The notes beneath the pieces are model-generated. The model saw only the letters and a program-made list of their open reading frames with translations, had not been told where the DNA came from and searched no databases. The translations under genes and the position numbers were made by a program. A DNA stretch of 64,000 nucleotides, taken from NCBI GenBank assembly GCA_019054805.1, contig JAHQIY010000005.1, positions 1,409,501-1,473,500 on the forward strand, written 5' to 3'. Each line of letters starts with the position of its first letter. Position 1 is the stretch's first letter. Below are positions 13,171 through 25,900 of the stretch, one piece after another. The stretch comes from Brachionus manjavacas (taxonomy: Eukaryota; Rotifera; Eurotatoria; Ploima; Brachionidae).

Positions 13171-14346
13171 ATGTCTAATAGCACAAATATGGGAATCAAC
13201 CCGTATCAATTAAACTACATACGCGCAGTTCAGATGGCCGCTCTGGCCGCCTCGACACCCCATCACCAGCCGCCAGAGCTAATGACCAATTTATACTTAA
13301 ACATGTCTAGCACAATGCCCAAAGCGTCGCCAAGCTCCTCGTCCTGCTCTTCGCCTTACCAGTCCTCTTCAAGCCAGCACCAGAAGCCTCCATACTCCTA
13401 CATTGCCTTGATAGCCATGGCGATCAAAAACGCGCCCGACCACAAAATAACACTCAATGGAATTTACCAGTTCATCATGGAAAGGTTTCCCTACTACCAT
13501 GAAAATAGGCAAGGATGGCAGAACTCCATTCGGCACAACCTGTCGCTCAATGACTGCTTTGTGAAGGTGAGCCGCGAGAAAGGAAAGCCCGGCAAAGGAA
13601 ACTACTGGACTCTGGATTCTAAATGCGATGAAATGTTCGAGAATGGAAATTACAGGCGACGCAAACGAAGACCAAAGCAACAGATCAAGGCGGACCAGGA
13701 CGAGAGTGTGTCGAAAAAAATTAAAACCAGCCATGACGACGACGACGGTGACGAAGACAAATACTCAGTCTGCACCTCGTCGATTAGCTCAACAGTGTCG
13801 TCAGGCTGCAGGACTCGATCAAGCTCTGAGTCATCTTTCGATTCCTCAGTGTCCATTTCGTTCAAAAGGAGAAAATCAAAAAAAAAAAGACATGACAAAA
13901 AAGAGGTCGAAAAATCGGCGGACAAAAATTTGAACTCCACAGCCTCGTCGGGCACCAGCTCGTCTATGGACTCGACCAGGTCGAATTTTTCCATAGACAA
14001 CTTGATGAGCCAAGAGGAGGAAAAGAATTCCAAGAGAGCAAAAACACCGCCGTGCTTGGGTAACTTGCCCATACCACCACAGATAGTGAGTGCGGTTCCT
14101 CCTGCGCCACCTAAAAGCAAGCACGAAACACCAGCATCCAGTGGCACGCTGCACAGCTATCAAGCAGCAATGACTGCGGCCTTGTTTAATCCGACTACTG
14201 CGGCCGCTCTAGCGCCATTTTTAGTCAATCAAAATCACTTGTTTAATACTTTAGCACAGCCGAGTCCGTACATGAACCAGTTGGCTCTATGTGCCAATTT
14301 GAACAACTTAAATTCGTTCAATTCGGCTACATCTGGCAAAAATTGA
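13171..14346 (+). CDS. foxL1: Forkhead transcription factor, FoxL1-like
   Basis: 391-residue intronless frame with clearly higher GC than its flanks. The forkhead DNA-binding domain spans about residues 72-168, from [15 protein letters not shown] through [19 protein letters not shown] (recognition helix) to wing 2. Subclass markers are [15 protein letters not shown] and [14 protein letters not shown]; the latter is characteristic of FoxL1 rather than FoxC or FoxF. FoxL1 genes are typically single-exon, as here. The N-terminus is serine/proline-rich. After the domain come low-complexity Ser/Asp and Lys-rich stretches and a hydrophobic/Asn C-terminus. Start choice: the first ATG, preceded by an A run. 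A possible 3' splice site (ATATATTTTAG) lies just upstream, so a 5' UTR exon is possible. Nuclear, sequence-specific DNA binding; in other animals a mesoderm/gut mesenchyme regulator (family knowledge). Confidence 0.88.
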   Translation: MSNSTNMGINPYQLNYIRAVQMAALAASTPHHQPPELMTNLYLNMSSTMPKASPSSSSCSSPYQSSSSQHQKPPYSYIALIAMAIKNAPDHKITLNGIYQFIMERFPYYHENRQGWQNSIRHNLSLNDCFVKVSREKGKPGKGNYWTLDSKCDEMFENGNYRRRKRRPKQQIKADQDESVSKKIKTSHDDDDGDEDKYSVCTSSISSTVSSGCRTRSSSESSFDSSVSISFKRRKSKKKRHDKKEVEKSADKNLNSTASSGTSSSMDSTRSNFSIDNLMSQEEEKNSKRAKTPPCLGNLPIPPQIVSAVPPAPPKSKHETPASSGTLHSYQAAMTAALFNPTTAAALAPFLVNQNHLFNTLAQPSPYMNQLALCANLNNLNSFNSATSGKN

Positions 14347-14545
14347 GAGAGAGAAAAAGTCAATTGGATCACTCTAAGCTTTAATGTGTAATCAAAATTT
14401 CTGAGATTTTTTTTTTGTGGAAATTTATTTATTTATTTGAGTATTTTTAGTGTTTCTAGATTCGTTTTATTTTCTTGTTTTTTTTTTCGTTTTTCTTTAG
14501 TTTACAAAAATAATAAAAAATTTTAAAAGATTCCCTAAAAATTCA

Positions 14546-15448
14546 AATGTATCAAATTAATTTTTCCTGATAAATTGAAAATACGACCCAAAAATTTTGG
14601 CAAATAATGTCTCATTAAGAATCATGATTAATTAATTTTTTTGTTGAAGGAAATTTTTGAAATAAAAACTTGGTCTTAGATTTTTATCTTTAGAAAATAT
14701 TGATTTTCAAATTTTTTAATGAAAATTTTTAATTTTAGAATTAGAGAAAACTAAAGCTCGTTTTTGGTTTGATTTTTTTCTAATCGCTAAAATAAAAATT
14801 TGAATCAATTGAAAAAAAAACATAATTATTAAATAATTTATTTTTAATTCGAGTGTCAATATTTAACAAAAAAATTTTAAAGCTTTTTCATATAACTGGA
14901 AATCGAGACAGTATAAATCGTGTTGGCAATTTAATTGTGAGCCAAGCGAACAGTGGTATTTTAATATTAAAGAATTCTAATTATTTGAAAAGCAAATAAT
15001 GTGTATCTATATTAAATTTTCTTGATAAATTTAAAATTAAAGCGACCCGAGAATTTTGCTAGTAAAACCTTATTAAGACTTGTGATTGATTAATTTTGCC
15101 TGTTGTTTTTGAAGAAAACTTTAACCAGGTTGTCTTTGGAATATATTGATTTTCAATTTTTTAATGAAAAGAATTAAATTTTAGAATTAGACAAAATTAA
15201 AATTCTGAATCATCATTTTTTGTTAGATTTTTTTTAGCTAACTAAAAAAACAAAATAAAACTAATAATAAAACTTTGAATCAATGAAAAAAAACATAATA
15301 ATTAGAATAATTTTTGTTTGCTTGAGTGTCAATATTTAATAAATTTTTTTTAATTTTATTTTTTTCATAAGACTCAAAAATCGAGGCAATGAGCAGAGCG
15401 AACAGTGATATTTGAATACTAAAGAATTCTAATTATTTAAAAAGCAAA
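14546..15448. repeat. Diverged ~450 bp tandem duplication downstream of foxL1
   Basis: Unit 1 is about 14546-15000 and unit 2 about 15001-15448. Collinear shared landmarks: TTTTCNTGATAAATT, CGACCC, TTTTAATGAAAA, TTTTAGAATTAGA, GAGTGTCAATATTTAA, TCGAG.CA and AGCGAACAGTG, ending with AAAGAATTCTAATTATTT and AAAGCAAATAAT in both units. Non-coding. Many substitutions and small indels indicate an old duplication. Confidence 0.7.
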
Positions 15449-15743
15449 TAATTAGTATTTATATTATAAAATTTATTCATTTATAATTAATATTTGCAAA
15501 ACAGAAAAGAAAAAGTAGCAAAAATGAAAGGCAAACTTTCTTTCTTTTTTGTTAAATTAAAAATAAATTGAAATTTTCTTATTAACGTAAATTGTTTACT
15601 TAAATTTCAATTTCTTGATAAAAAATTTACAATCCAGACGAGGATTTTCTATAGTAAAAATCTTTCAAATCCATTATGCAACTTGTTTATCCTAATGCTT
15701 AATTAAACCCAATAAAAAAATAAAATAATAGAGATTAAGAAAT

Positions 15744-15845
15744 TTAAAGTCTTAAAGGCACACAGGTCCAAATCGGATTATGGAGTTCAACAGGTGTTTT
15801 AATTTGCACTCTTTTCCAATATTCAGCCTTTTTTCCACGACTCAT
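15744..15845 (-). other. Short unassigned ORF (33 aa)
   Basis: ATG at 15845, TAA at 15744-15746. It lies in a patch of higher sequence complexity than its surroundings. The product is basic and Trp-containing (begins MSRGKKAEYWKRVQ) and I recognise no family. It could be a chance ORF, an exon or transposon debris; nothing beyond the open frame and local composition supports it. Confidence 0.2.
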
Positions 15846-17169
15846 TTAACACAGCTACCAAATATTTCTTTGATGACAAAATCATTTTGACCGACATCGT
15901 GGGATTTTGCGTTACATAAACGAATATTTACTGTACGGATTAACTTTAGCAAATTAAAAGCTTATTTAGCCGTTCATCAGTGTTGAAAATCAATACAAAT
16001 CGATTAATTTTGATACCGCTGTTATGGGTAAACACAAAAATACCTTAAAAAAATAAATTAATATTAAGTACTTAAGTTAAATTTGTTTGCCAACAGCGGG
16101 TCTTTTTGCTTATCAAAAAAAAAGGTTTCAATTCAATTAGAGCGGTTCGATGGTGTCGGTCGATTTGAGTCAAGCCTGGAGAACATGAAGTCTGAAAAGT
16201 TCAGCGACACTTTTGCCACTTGAGGAAGAAGCGTAAACAATTTTTAATGGAATAAAAAGTTTATTTGTTTTTTGAAATTAGTTTTTTATCGATTAAAAGA
16301 TCTTACCTATTAATTCAAATCATCTGTAAAAACACTTTTGACTCTTTAATTTCAAGAGCTTCTAAATATGCTTTAATAAAATTAATATACTTTGTTTATT
16401 ATTATTATTATTTACAAATAAGTAATGAATATAAGTAGGCAGTAATTTTGAAGACAAAATCAATAAGTCATTTAAACTATGAACAAAACTAATTTTCGAA
16501 AGTCAATTAGTAAAATTTTAGTATTTTTTTTCATATCAATAAAAATTTGTTAAATTTTTAGACAAAATTTTCCGACTTAAAATCGAAGTTTAGCATTTAA
16601 CTTCTAAAAACACAAAAAGGCCAAATTTATTTTACGTTTTTATGTTATAAAAAAGTTTATTAAAAAAAATAATCGAATAATAAAACTTGTGCTTTAATAT
16701 TCCCATAGGTGTATTTGCCAAAAAATTCGATTTGCGTAATTTCATTAGTCTGAATGTAAATATTTTTTTATTTTCTTTATTTAATAAAAGGATATGAATT
16801 CAGCAATTGTTTTCTTGTATTTTTATTTCATTGATCAAACAATCTCAGATACCAAAAGAAAATTTAAAAAAAATAATAAATTTGATTCCATAATAATAGT
16901 TAATTTTGCGTCAATACCTGAAGACATTAAGCACCATGGTATTTGAGATCTTCTTCTCTCATTCTACCATTTAAAAAATTAATATGTCAAATTATCAATT
17001 CACTTAAAAAAAAACCTTTTTTTTTAAAAGATATTTAATTTTTTCAGTAGTCCTACTAAAAAAAAATGATTGAAAAATGAATTTAAACCTCAGAGTTTAA
17101 TTTTCAAAACCGGACAAATCAACAATTATTTTATTCTCAAAAATTCACAAAATAGAAAATACAAATAAA

Positions 17170-17265
17170 AATTTTCTAAGAGAGCAAAAACACCTGTGTT
17201 CTTGGGAAACTTTACACTCACAAAACTTACAGACAATATTGTGTCGAAACCAGAATCGACGGACA
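17170..17265 (+). pseudogene. Possible fragment of foxL1 coding sequence
   Basis: The stretch starting near 17174 (CTAAGAGAGCAAAAACACC, then TTCTTGGG.AACTT) matches codons for SKRAKTP..LGN of the forkhead gene at about 14031-14073, with the reading frame kept (SKRAKTPVFLGNF). Similarity is strong for about 40 bases and fades after. It looks like a small duplicated or dispersed piece of foxL1. Chance is unlikely given the 19-base near-match, but no forkhead domain accompanies it. Confidence 0.4.
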
Positions 17266-18159
17266 TTTTTTCTAACATTTATATAATCAAAGCTTAAAAA
17301 ACAAAATCAGACTATTAAATATTTTTATTAATCTTCAAGTCAAATTTCAAGATAAAGAATAAAGATTTTGACCCTCAAAATTTAGTCAATTTTTAAACTA
17401 TCTCTTTTAAATTAAAAATTAAAGATAAAATTTTTAAAGATTTTATGTAAAAAAATTATTAAATGGCACGAAGTATTTTGGTAGATGTTTTAATAATCTC
17501 CAATTTTCTACTTTGAGATCTGGATTAACACTAAAAGTACCGATCATTTTTTCTTATTTTATTTTGTTGAAATATTTTAAACAATATTTAAGACAGCTTT
17601 TATTAGGGATAATTAAATTAAATTGATAACATAAAATAATTGAGTATGGAAATTTAAAACTTTGATTGATTAAGATTTCTTTTCTTTATAAAAGATTAAA
17701 AAATTTTAAACAAATTTTAGATAAAAATCTTTATTTATTTTTAAAACAAGAACAAGAACAGAAACAAGAAATTCGATATTTTCCAATGACTTGTTTCATT
17801 TTTTTCCAATGACTTGTTCATCAAAATTGCTGAAAAATCACATAACTTGATACGATTTATAGATGATTTATAAAAAAATTAATTCTCATTAACCAAATTT
17901 TATTAAAATCGAAGAAATCCAGCTGAAAATTGTGGATATTTGAATTTGTATTGAGCTCTAGATCAATTTTAAAAAACATTTATGTTATCGTTTTTTTTGA
18001 TAAGTAAATATCAATAATAACGTTACTAGACGTTAATTTTGTTGAAATTATCAATTTTTCCTGTTTTTTCTATTTTTCTCGTAATTAAATGAAATTAAAA
18101 AGATAAATAAAGTAATAATCTGAAATAAATGAAATAAAGCGTAAATATTGATAAAAAGT

Positions 18160-18300
18160 TTATTTATTGGAGCAAATCGTATTTGATCCATGACATCTGG
18201 AATTATACAAGAGGTTCGATTTTCTACAACCGCATCGATCTGTAATACATTGAGATGCACAATTGCATCTTACCATTCCTTGACCACCACCAATTGACAT
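18160..18300 (-). pseudogene. Cys-rich C-terminal fragment of KRBA2/Ginger-like transposon protein
   Basis: A 46-codon frame from ATG at 18300 to TAA at 18160, open a further few codons upstream to a stop. It encodes GGGQGMVRCNCASQC, then TDRCGCRK, NSRCHGS and a final SNK. This CxC...C...CxCxK...NSRCH pattern is the zinc-binding tail found at the end of KRAB-A-domain-containing-2-like integrase proteins that occur in many invertebrate genomes as transposon genes (family recognised from memory). The integrase core is absent, so this is a remnant. Compare 31988-32254, which resembles the segment just before this tail in the same family. Confidence 0.6.
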
Positions 18301-18988
18301 TTCATTGAATTATTTTGTCTAATTTTTGTGCATAATTTTTATTTAGAAATATTTATATTAAAATTTACTGAAAAGTTAATATATTTTTTAAACTGTAGCA
18401 AGTTTTTTTTTTATATTTACGGTTGCATCAGTTAATATCAAAACTTACTTAGTAAAATTTGATAATAAGAAAAAATGAATATTATTTTCAAGATTTCCTA
18501 ATAGATCAGTTTATTTTGATTTTTCCGTTTTATCAAAATTTACAATTACATATACACTATTTTAATTTTCATTTAGCTTTTTAAATGAATTGTTTTTCGA
18601 GTTCAAGTTAATCATTGTTATTTTATTTAAATCTCACAAATAGCCGATTTCAAAATCGGTTATTCAGAAATTAAAAAAAAATCTCATTTGGAAGAAATTT
18701 TAAAAATAACTAATGGATTTGTTTTAATCTAAAATTCGGTAAAAAAGTAAAGATTTAAAAAAAGTCATTCAAAAATAAACTAAGAATGTAAATGAACAAC
18801 GACAGCGTCATGACCTCTAATCTTTAGAATTCAGCAGCATTAAATGCTTCTATCTTCTTATAATTTCAAAACCTAAATAAGAACAGGAGCTGATAAAGTG
18901 CTTTCAAAACTTTAATTCATTTTTTTGAGGACTACTTCTCCTTAAATTTTGTTTTTTAAGCTCAAGAGCTTAAATAAAATCATTAAAA

Positions 18989-19660
18989 TAAATAATAATA
19001 ATAATAATAATATAAGTTACAACAAGATAGCAAGCTAGACTTGCGAAGATGGGAAACACTAGGATATACCACATTTACCATTATGATAAATGTGGTATAT
19101 CCACATTTACCATAATGGTAAATTCCAATTATTCTTTTCATGCTCAAATCCAAGTAATCAAGGCTCATGACCATAATGGTAAATGATATACCACTATGGT
19201 CATGAGGTATGTTGGTATGTACATTTACCACACTGGTATATAGGTAAGTGTGGTAAATGTTGGTATGTACACTTAGTCAGTAAAATTCATTTTGTCAGTA
19301 TACAATTAGTTAAAATGATAACATATAATTAATTAAAAGTGTTTGATGATATTAATGTTTGAAGAGGAAGAACATTGTCGTGGCTGTTGGTAATTTGGTT
19401 CGATAATGAGAGGGATGGGGAACTCGAGTCCGATGCTCCAGTTGGCTAGGGTGATAGCGTATTCTGTGTTTAGATCACAGTCACTTCCCCAGCTATGCCT
19501 TCATCACACTGTAGATTGTTATTCGTTAGGTAACTATTCCCTCTACTACAGACTACAGATTCTACCGAGCCTGAGGACTTCATCCATGGTAGGTTTTTCC
19601 TTACGTCTTTACTTATCCAGTCTGTTCTTGAATTGGTTGACGGATTAATTGGTTAAAGGT
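18989..19660 (-). mobile_element. Probable LINE 3' end with TTA tail, containing a palindrome cluster
   Basis: On the minus strand, 19644-19609 encodes SVNQFKNRLDK followed by a stop, the typical last residues of CR1/Jockey-type ORF2. Downstream on that strand is a GC-richer 3' region (19400-19600), then palindromes (19062-19262), ending in a (TTA)n tract at 19011-18989 that could be the tail. The link between coding end and tail is inferred from order and strand only. Confidence 0.45.
19062..19262. repeat. Cluster of short palindromes built on ACCATAATGGT and TACCACATTTA
   Basis: A perfect hairpin has 16-bp arms (19062-19077 and 19087-19102, GGATATACCACATTTA) and a 9-nt loop. It is followed by several more variants of TTTACCATAATGGTAAA, ATACCACTATGGT, ATTTACCACACTGGTA and GTGGTAAATG up to about 19262. 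No ORF. Confidence 0.65.
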
Positions 19661-19902
19661 TATTAAGTTTAATTATTTTGTTATATTTTAAATAATTTTC
19701 TAAAATTAGTCAATTTAAAAATTAGACACACGGTAACTGGTGGTGCATTCATCAAAACAAATTTCAACCTGTTCGCTAAATTTCACCAATTTACGGTAGC
19801 AGAAATTTTTGAATAATTTCAAAAAAAATTAAAATATTTTATTTTAAAAAAAGATTATTTTTAAGCTGATTAAAATTTTGAATTCTAAAATAAAATTAAT
19901 AC

Positions 19903-22900
19903 TTAAGCTAGCATAGCCGACTGAAATATCTGTTGCATGATCTTGGGTATATCAGTTGTATTCATGCAAATAAAAGCTCTATTTGCTGGTAAATTGTTCT
20001 TTAGATAAACAGCCTGATTTCCAAGTGTTCCAATAAATAGACAAAATACATTCACCTTACGATCTGTGTCGGTCATAATACGTGAAAAGTTTCTAGGCGA
20101 TAGACCATACCTATCAAAATTAGCATCGGATAGGGCAATAACAAAATAGTCATCGGCTTCCTCTTTGGCCAAATCGGTAACAGCTTGCTTTGTAGCCTCA
20201 AATGTATGATCGCCAGATGAGCAAAATTGCGCATGAGCGGCCAGTGTGTGCAGAACTTGAAGTCGTTCTGCCTCATTTTTGGGTGCCTTTCCGGCCTCAA
20301 CAAAAACAATATTGTAACCATCGCCTGAATGACCCACTATGTCATAAACAATTTTATTTTCAAAACCACTAAAAGATTCCATAACCATCAAAACAGATTC
20401 CATTTCACGTTCTAAACGATTGTCAACTCCGTTAAATCGATACATACTGCCACTCACATCAACAACTAATTTAAGTCTTTTGGGCTTTTCATGCTCAAAT
20501 GAATTGTTGGCATTGGGATCTTCGCCACGTCTTTTGTAAATATTTTTCTCTCCAGTTATAGCCTCAACCAATTTTGCATCATCCAAATCACCTTGAGTCT
20601 GGTTCTTTAGCCACTGTCGCTCTTTTTTTTTCGCCTCTAAACTCTCAAGAATATTCCTCAATTGCTGAATAGGCCGCTTTACATTATTCAAATATTTCGA
20701 GTATATTTCATGCTCATAAGGACTCATTTTAATTTCTTTGAGGCGCTCTCGAAACGCTTTTTCACCCATCTCGCGCGCTGCTTTGCGCACATGCTCTGGC
20801 ACATTCTGTTTCATTTCATCGCTCACTTGGAATACTTGATTACCAGAGTCTAGACGGTACGGTCCACCGACACCGCCAAGTCCGGCCGTATCGAACCCGC
20901 CGGACCCTCCTGCCCAAGTATTTCCTCCTACATGTGGTGCATTTTTTTCATCAATCTTACCATGCTTTGGACCATTGAACTCTTTTAATTCTGTGTTTGG
21001 ACTTTCTTTGAAGTAATCAAGGCTCAATTTAGACGAATACGACTGGACCATTTTTTTCCACTTATCCAAAGAAAGTGAAAGTTGAGCCTTGTCAACTTCC
21101 CATTGATGCAAATTTCCGTAAAAATCAAGACTGTAAACAAAGTTTCTAGAGGCATCTAGCATAAATTCTGATTCATTTTGACCAGATTTTAGATCCCAAG
21201 AATCAAGATTGGTGAAATTAAATGCTTTGGGAACTTGAAGGTATTTTACTGTCTTTTCACTCAGGTCTATTATTTCAATTAAGCCGAGTGTATTTTGGTT
21301 GAAATCTTTTAACGAAGGGCGACTTTCAATACTTACTTGAGTAATAATTAATTTTTTTTCCTGGTCTACGATAGATGTTAATAAAGGAATTTGACTTTTT
21401 ATTTTCGAGTTATCATTTCGCAAAGAGACTTCTCTTTGACAGTTCCATTGATTCATTTTGTTATTCCCACAGTCAGACAATAGAATAAAGTGGTCTTTGA
21501 TAGACGGAATAATCAATGCATTGGGCACGTTTTTATTTGGATAAATCTTTAGAAAAAATGTTTAAAATTTGTTTAAAACAATTTTAAGTTTTAACCAAAA
21601 AATTTTTTTGATACATTACAATAAAGATTCTTTAAACTTCTTCTCAAAATAAAAATTTTTTTTATCTCTTAAAAAGTAATGATAAACCGATTCTGTTAAG
21701 TGCTGCATATTCTAATAATTTTCCTTAACCAAAAATCTATTATTGCTTACAATCAGCAATTTTATAAAATTTGCTCATAATAGAAAATTTGATACCTGAT
21801 TAAAAAAAAAATAAAGGATTCTAAGGCTTTTTTTTAGAATTCTTAAAGGTTTTTTAAAGATTCTATAGAAATAAACTTTTTTGCACTTAAAATAATGATT
21901 AAAATTAGGATAAAGAAAGTCTTCTTTTTTAATTTATCTTATATTTTATTGATTTTTGTTTATTTATTTATTAAAAAAAAGTTTGAGAAAAGTCCAGACA
22001 GGTTGTAATGGAACTTAGTCCTTCCCTCCGGTCGATTTCTTATTGAGTTATTGATTTATTTAAGGAATTTCAAAGTATAAAAAATACTAAAAATAAATAC
22101 ATTTAAAAATAATATACAGAAATAATTTGTTTTGCAAGTTTTGAAACGTTATAGAAATTTACAACAAAGTCTCGTTTAAAATAAATAATTATTCTTCAAA
22201 TTTCTTTTTCTAGCAGAATAACTTTTTAAAGAATCTAAAAGAAAAAATTTTAAAAAGATTTTAACTTAAATGACAAAAAGATTTAAGTTAAAATCTTTTT
22301 AGAATTTTTTCTACATTATTATTTAACACACTAGAAACTAGTGTGTTAAATAATAACACACTAGAAAATGATAAAACGATATAAATTCACTTATTCATTA
22401 ATAATTTTCACTTATTATTAATGAATAAGTGAAAATAAAATTTCACTTAAATAATTTATATTAGGCACAGTAGTGATTTTACATAGGGATCTATTGTAAA
22501 TTTACGTAATTCTACGCAAAAATATGTTAAATTTCCATTTTTTATGTTAAAATATGTAAACTCCAAAAATGCAAAAAAACTCTTAAATTTTGCTGTTTTT
22601 CATAAAATTTTTTTAAAAAATACAATTTGACTTCTGAAAAATTTTTGAAAATTTGGTTTCTTACTACTTTTTGCGTAAAAGTTGGTAAAATCAAAAATTC
22701 TAGAGATAAATTTTTGCAAAATATGGTAAAGAAAGAAAAAATTTCATCATCGAAAAATAATTAAGGAATGAGGATGATGTTTTGAAATACATTTTTGAAT
22801 TTCAAAAAACTTATACACCTGATAAATGCAAGAAATTTATTAACCACTTAAAAAGAGTAAAGTCCATATTTTATTTTATAAAGTATCTTTAATATATTAA

Positions 22901-25900
22901 TTAATATATAAAAAAGGAAATTGAGATTATTATTTAAAAAGTTGGTGATTGGTGAGACAATTAATTGCATTAAATTTCAAGAAATAAAAGTGTTATGTTA
23001 CAAATTTTATTGTTTTTTAGATTATTTTCTTTTTTTACCATATTTTACCAAAATTTATCTGTAGAATTTTGGATTTTACCAACTTTTACGAAAAAATGGT
23101 AAGAAATTAAATTTTAAAAAATATTTCAGAAGTCAAAATCGTATTTTTTAAAAAAAATTTTATGAAAAACAACAAAATTTAAGATTTTTTTTGCATTTTT
23201 GGAGTTTACATGATTTTACGTAAAAAAAAGTGCTAATTTAACATTTTTACAATTCTGGTTATACGTAAAATTATTTGTCTCTAAATAAAGAGCAAAGTTG
23301 TCGCATTTGAAAGAAAATTGATGAAACTATCTTTGAAACAGTAGCCCAAGATCTGATGATAGCCAAAAAATGAAAAAAGAGTCATCAAAGATTGATTTTA
23401 AGTTCTACAAGAACTACAGAGCCATGAAATGATGATTATTCTACTTCAGTACATTGTTAATTCTGAATCAATAAACAATTTCAAAAACAACCTAGACAAA
23501 TGGCTTAGGAAACACCCGAATTTACTGCAATAAATTCAGAGAAGCTTAGATATTACTTAAAGCTTAAATTTGAGCTACACTAAATGTACTTTTGGACGGT
23601 ACGAATTTTTTAACGATTTTGATTTAGGGGATCGAGATATTAAAGAAATAAATAAATGATTTTTTTAATGATAAAATTTATCCTAAAATTTTGTATTGTT
23701 TTGTCAAAAGTTTTATTTCGATAATGTTTATGAACTAGAAAAATACTCTTATGCAAAAGAACCATTTGAGTCCACAAAATTCTTAGTAAAACTTTTGAAA
23801 CATGATAAAATGTGCGTATAATTAAGAATTATTTATTTGAAATCAGTAAGAATGATAAAAATTTCATGCTATTAATTTAATTAATTCAAGAAGAATTTTT
23901 TTTTTTAAGAATTTAAATAAAAAAATTTGAATAAAATTTTAAATTAAATCTTGTTAGATTTTTTACTGTGTACTACAAGTTAATTTCTGACCAACTTATT
24001 ATTATTAAATATTTTAATAATTAAAATAAAGTTTTTGTAGGATATGAAAAAAAATTTGTTTTTCTTTTGAAAAAATTAAACTTTAATAAATTCAAGTCAA
24101 AATTTAAAAAAAATTTTTCTCAATTGCTAACTAGTGAACTGAAAACTTAAGAATTTTACTAAGAGCATCCTAATTTTTGTTACAACTGTTAAATCTTTGT
24201 GTATCCTTCTTTAAATATTTTTTATAAAAAAAAATCACCTACCTCTAAAATATTATCAAAATTTTCATTTTTGATGTCTATCATGCTCAAAAAAGTATCA
24301 CCATTGTCAAACATGTTCGATTTGATAAAATTTATTTGATCACTAAATATGTCGATAAAAAAATAGCTAAGATTTTCATTTTTTACCATACCACTATTTT
24401 TGATATCACTTGGATCATATAAAGCAGTCAGCAAACACCTCTCATTAATTTTAACCAAATTGTTAATTCTTAAACTCGGATCAATAATAATTCGCTTGTC
24501 TTCGTATGTGTTAAAGTTCAACACTGTAAAATCACTCGATCCAGTTTTATATTGAACTAAAATCTTATCATTAAAATGAACTAATCTATTTTGACTTGAT
24601 TGAGTTTGAAAATATTTTGAAATTTTCGGCCCTAAAAATCCTGCCGAAAATTCCAATTTTTTTCCAGTTAAACTTTCAAAATCTAATTGAAGTGCTTGAT
24701 TAGTAGATTCTTCGTACAGAACAATTTTTGAATTTACATTCATCATTTTAAAATTGGGATAAAAGTTTCGCCAAGCGCCCTTAAAATAATTTCCGACCAA
24801 AATTTCCTTTCCTTTGTTGCTTTCCAAATCAATTTCAACAATACTTAAAGGTTTAACACCAGTGACATAAGCGTGTTTATCTTTTACCATAAAATCTGAT
24901 ATTAGTTTCTGCCTGGCTCCCAATGACCAAATAGATCTTAGCTCCGAAAAGAAATCAGCTCTTTTCTCAACATGTTCACACTCAAAAACTTCACTTTCTA
25001 TTTGAAACGGCGCGCTTAGACCAAATTTAGATAACTCCACAGAACTTGGTGATACTCTCTTTGTCACAACATCTAAATTAGATGATATCTGTGGAAGCTT
25101 TTGCATTTCCGAGAGACTAATTGAGAGACGCGAGGCTCCCACCGGAATTCCGTGTTTATTCATTACCTCTCTAAATGTTTCCTTTAAATTGTTTTGGTCT
25201 TCAAAGTGGTCAAAATCATAAACATTTGCCAATACATGTGGCAAAGAATCATCGGGATATTTTTCCATATGCTTTACAACATTGACTATCTCCCGAGTGG
25301 AATAGGGGTAAGAAATCAGGCCCTGGTCTGACATTTGTCTCAAAGTGCCAAAAGCAGAAATTAGTTTTTTTAATATTTCATCACTAACACTTGGCGCATA
25401 ATTTCTGAGCATCTGAATCTCGGAATCTGGATCAGGATTGTCAATTGGATGAGTGGATAGCAAATCTCCTAAAATAGAAAAAAAATCATTTCCCAGAAAT
25501 GGAAAGCCTGGCCGATTGGCAAGGATAATCATGCGGAAATCCGGGTGCATCTGAATGTATTTTTCACTGCTTCTTCCATTTAGGTTTTTTACAATCCGAC
25601 GACCATCGCTGAGTATCATCTCACCATTTTCTATTAAACTTTTCAAAACACTTGTCACATGCAACGGAGCCTTGTCGGCCTCGTCAATCACCAGAACTTC
25701 ACCAGTTTTTATTGCCTTTACCAATGGCGAGTCTTCATAAAAGACCACACCATTTTCGATGCATGGTTGGACTGTTAATGAGTGAACAGTAGTATCTCGA
25801 TGTAGCTGCAAATATTCGCGTGGTGTTTGGGTCAGCATTAAAAATCTATCGACTAACTTATTTTTTCCAGTTCCTTGATTACCAATTAGAAGAAGATGTT

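Noticed and set aside
13369..14163. Several open frames on the minus strand and in other frames inside the forkhead gene
   Set aside because: They are shadows of the FoxL1-like frame, which carries an unmistakable forkhead domain and explains the base composition.
18395..18480. Possible third copy of the TGGCAAG MITE (TAGCAAG and T run)
   Set aside because: Only the T run and a few flanking bases match; no inverted partner was found.
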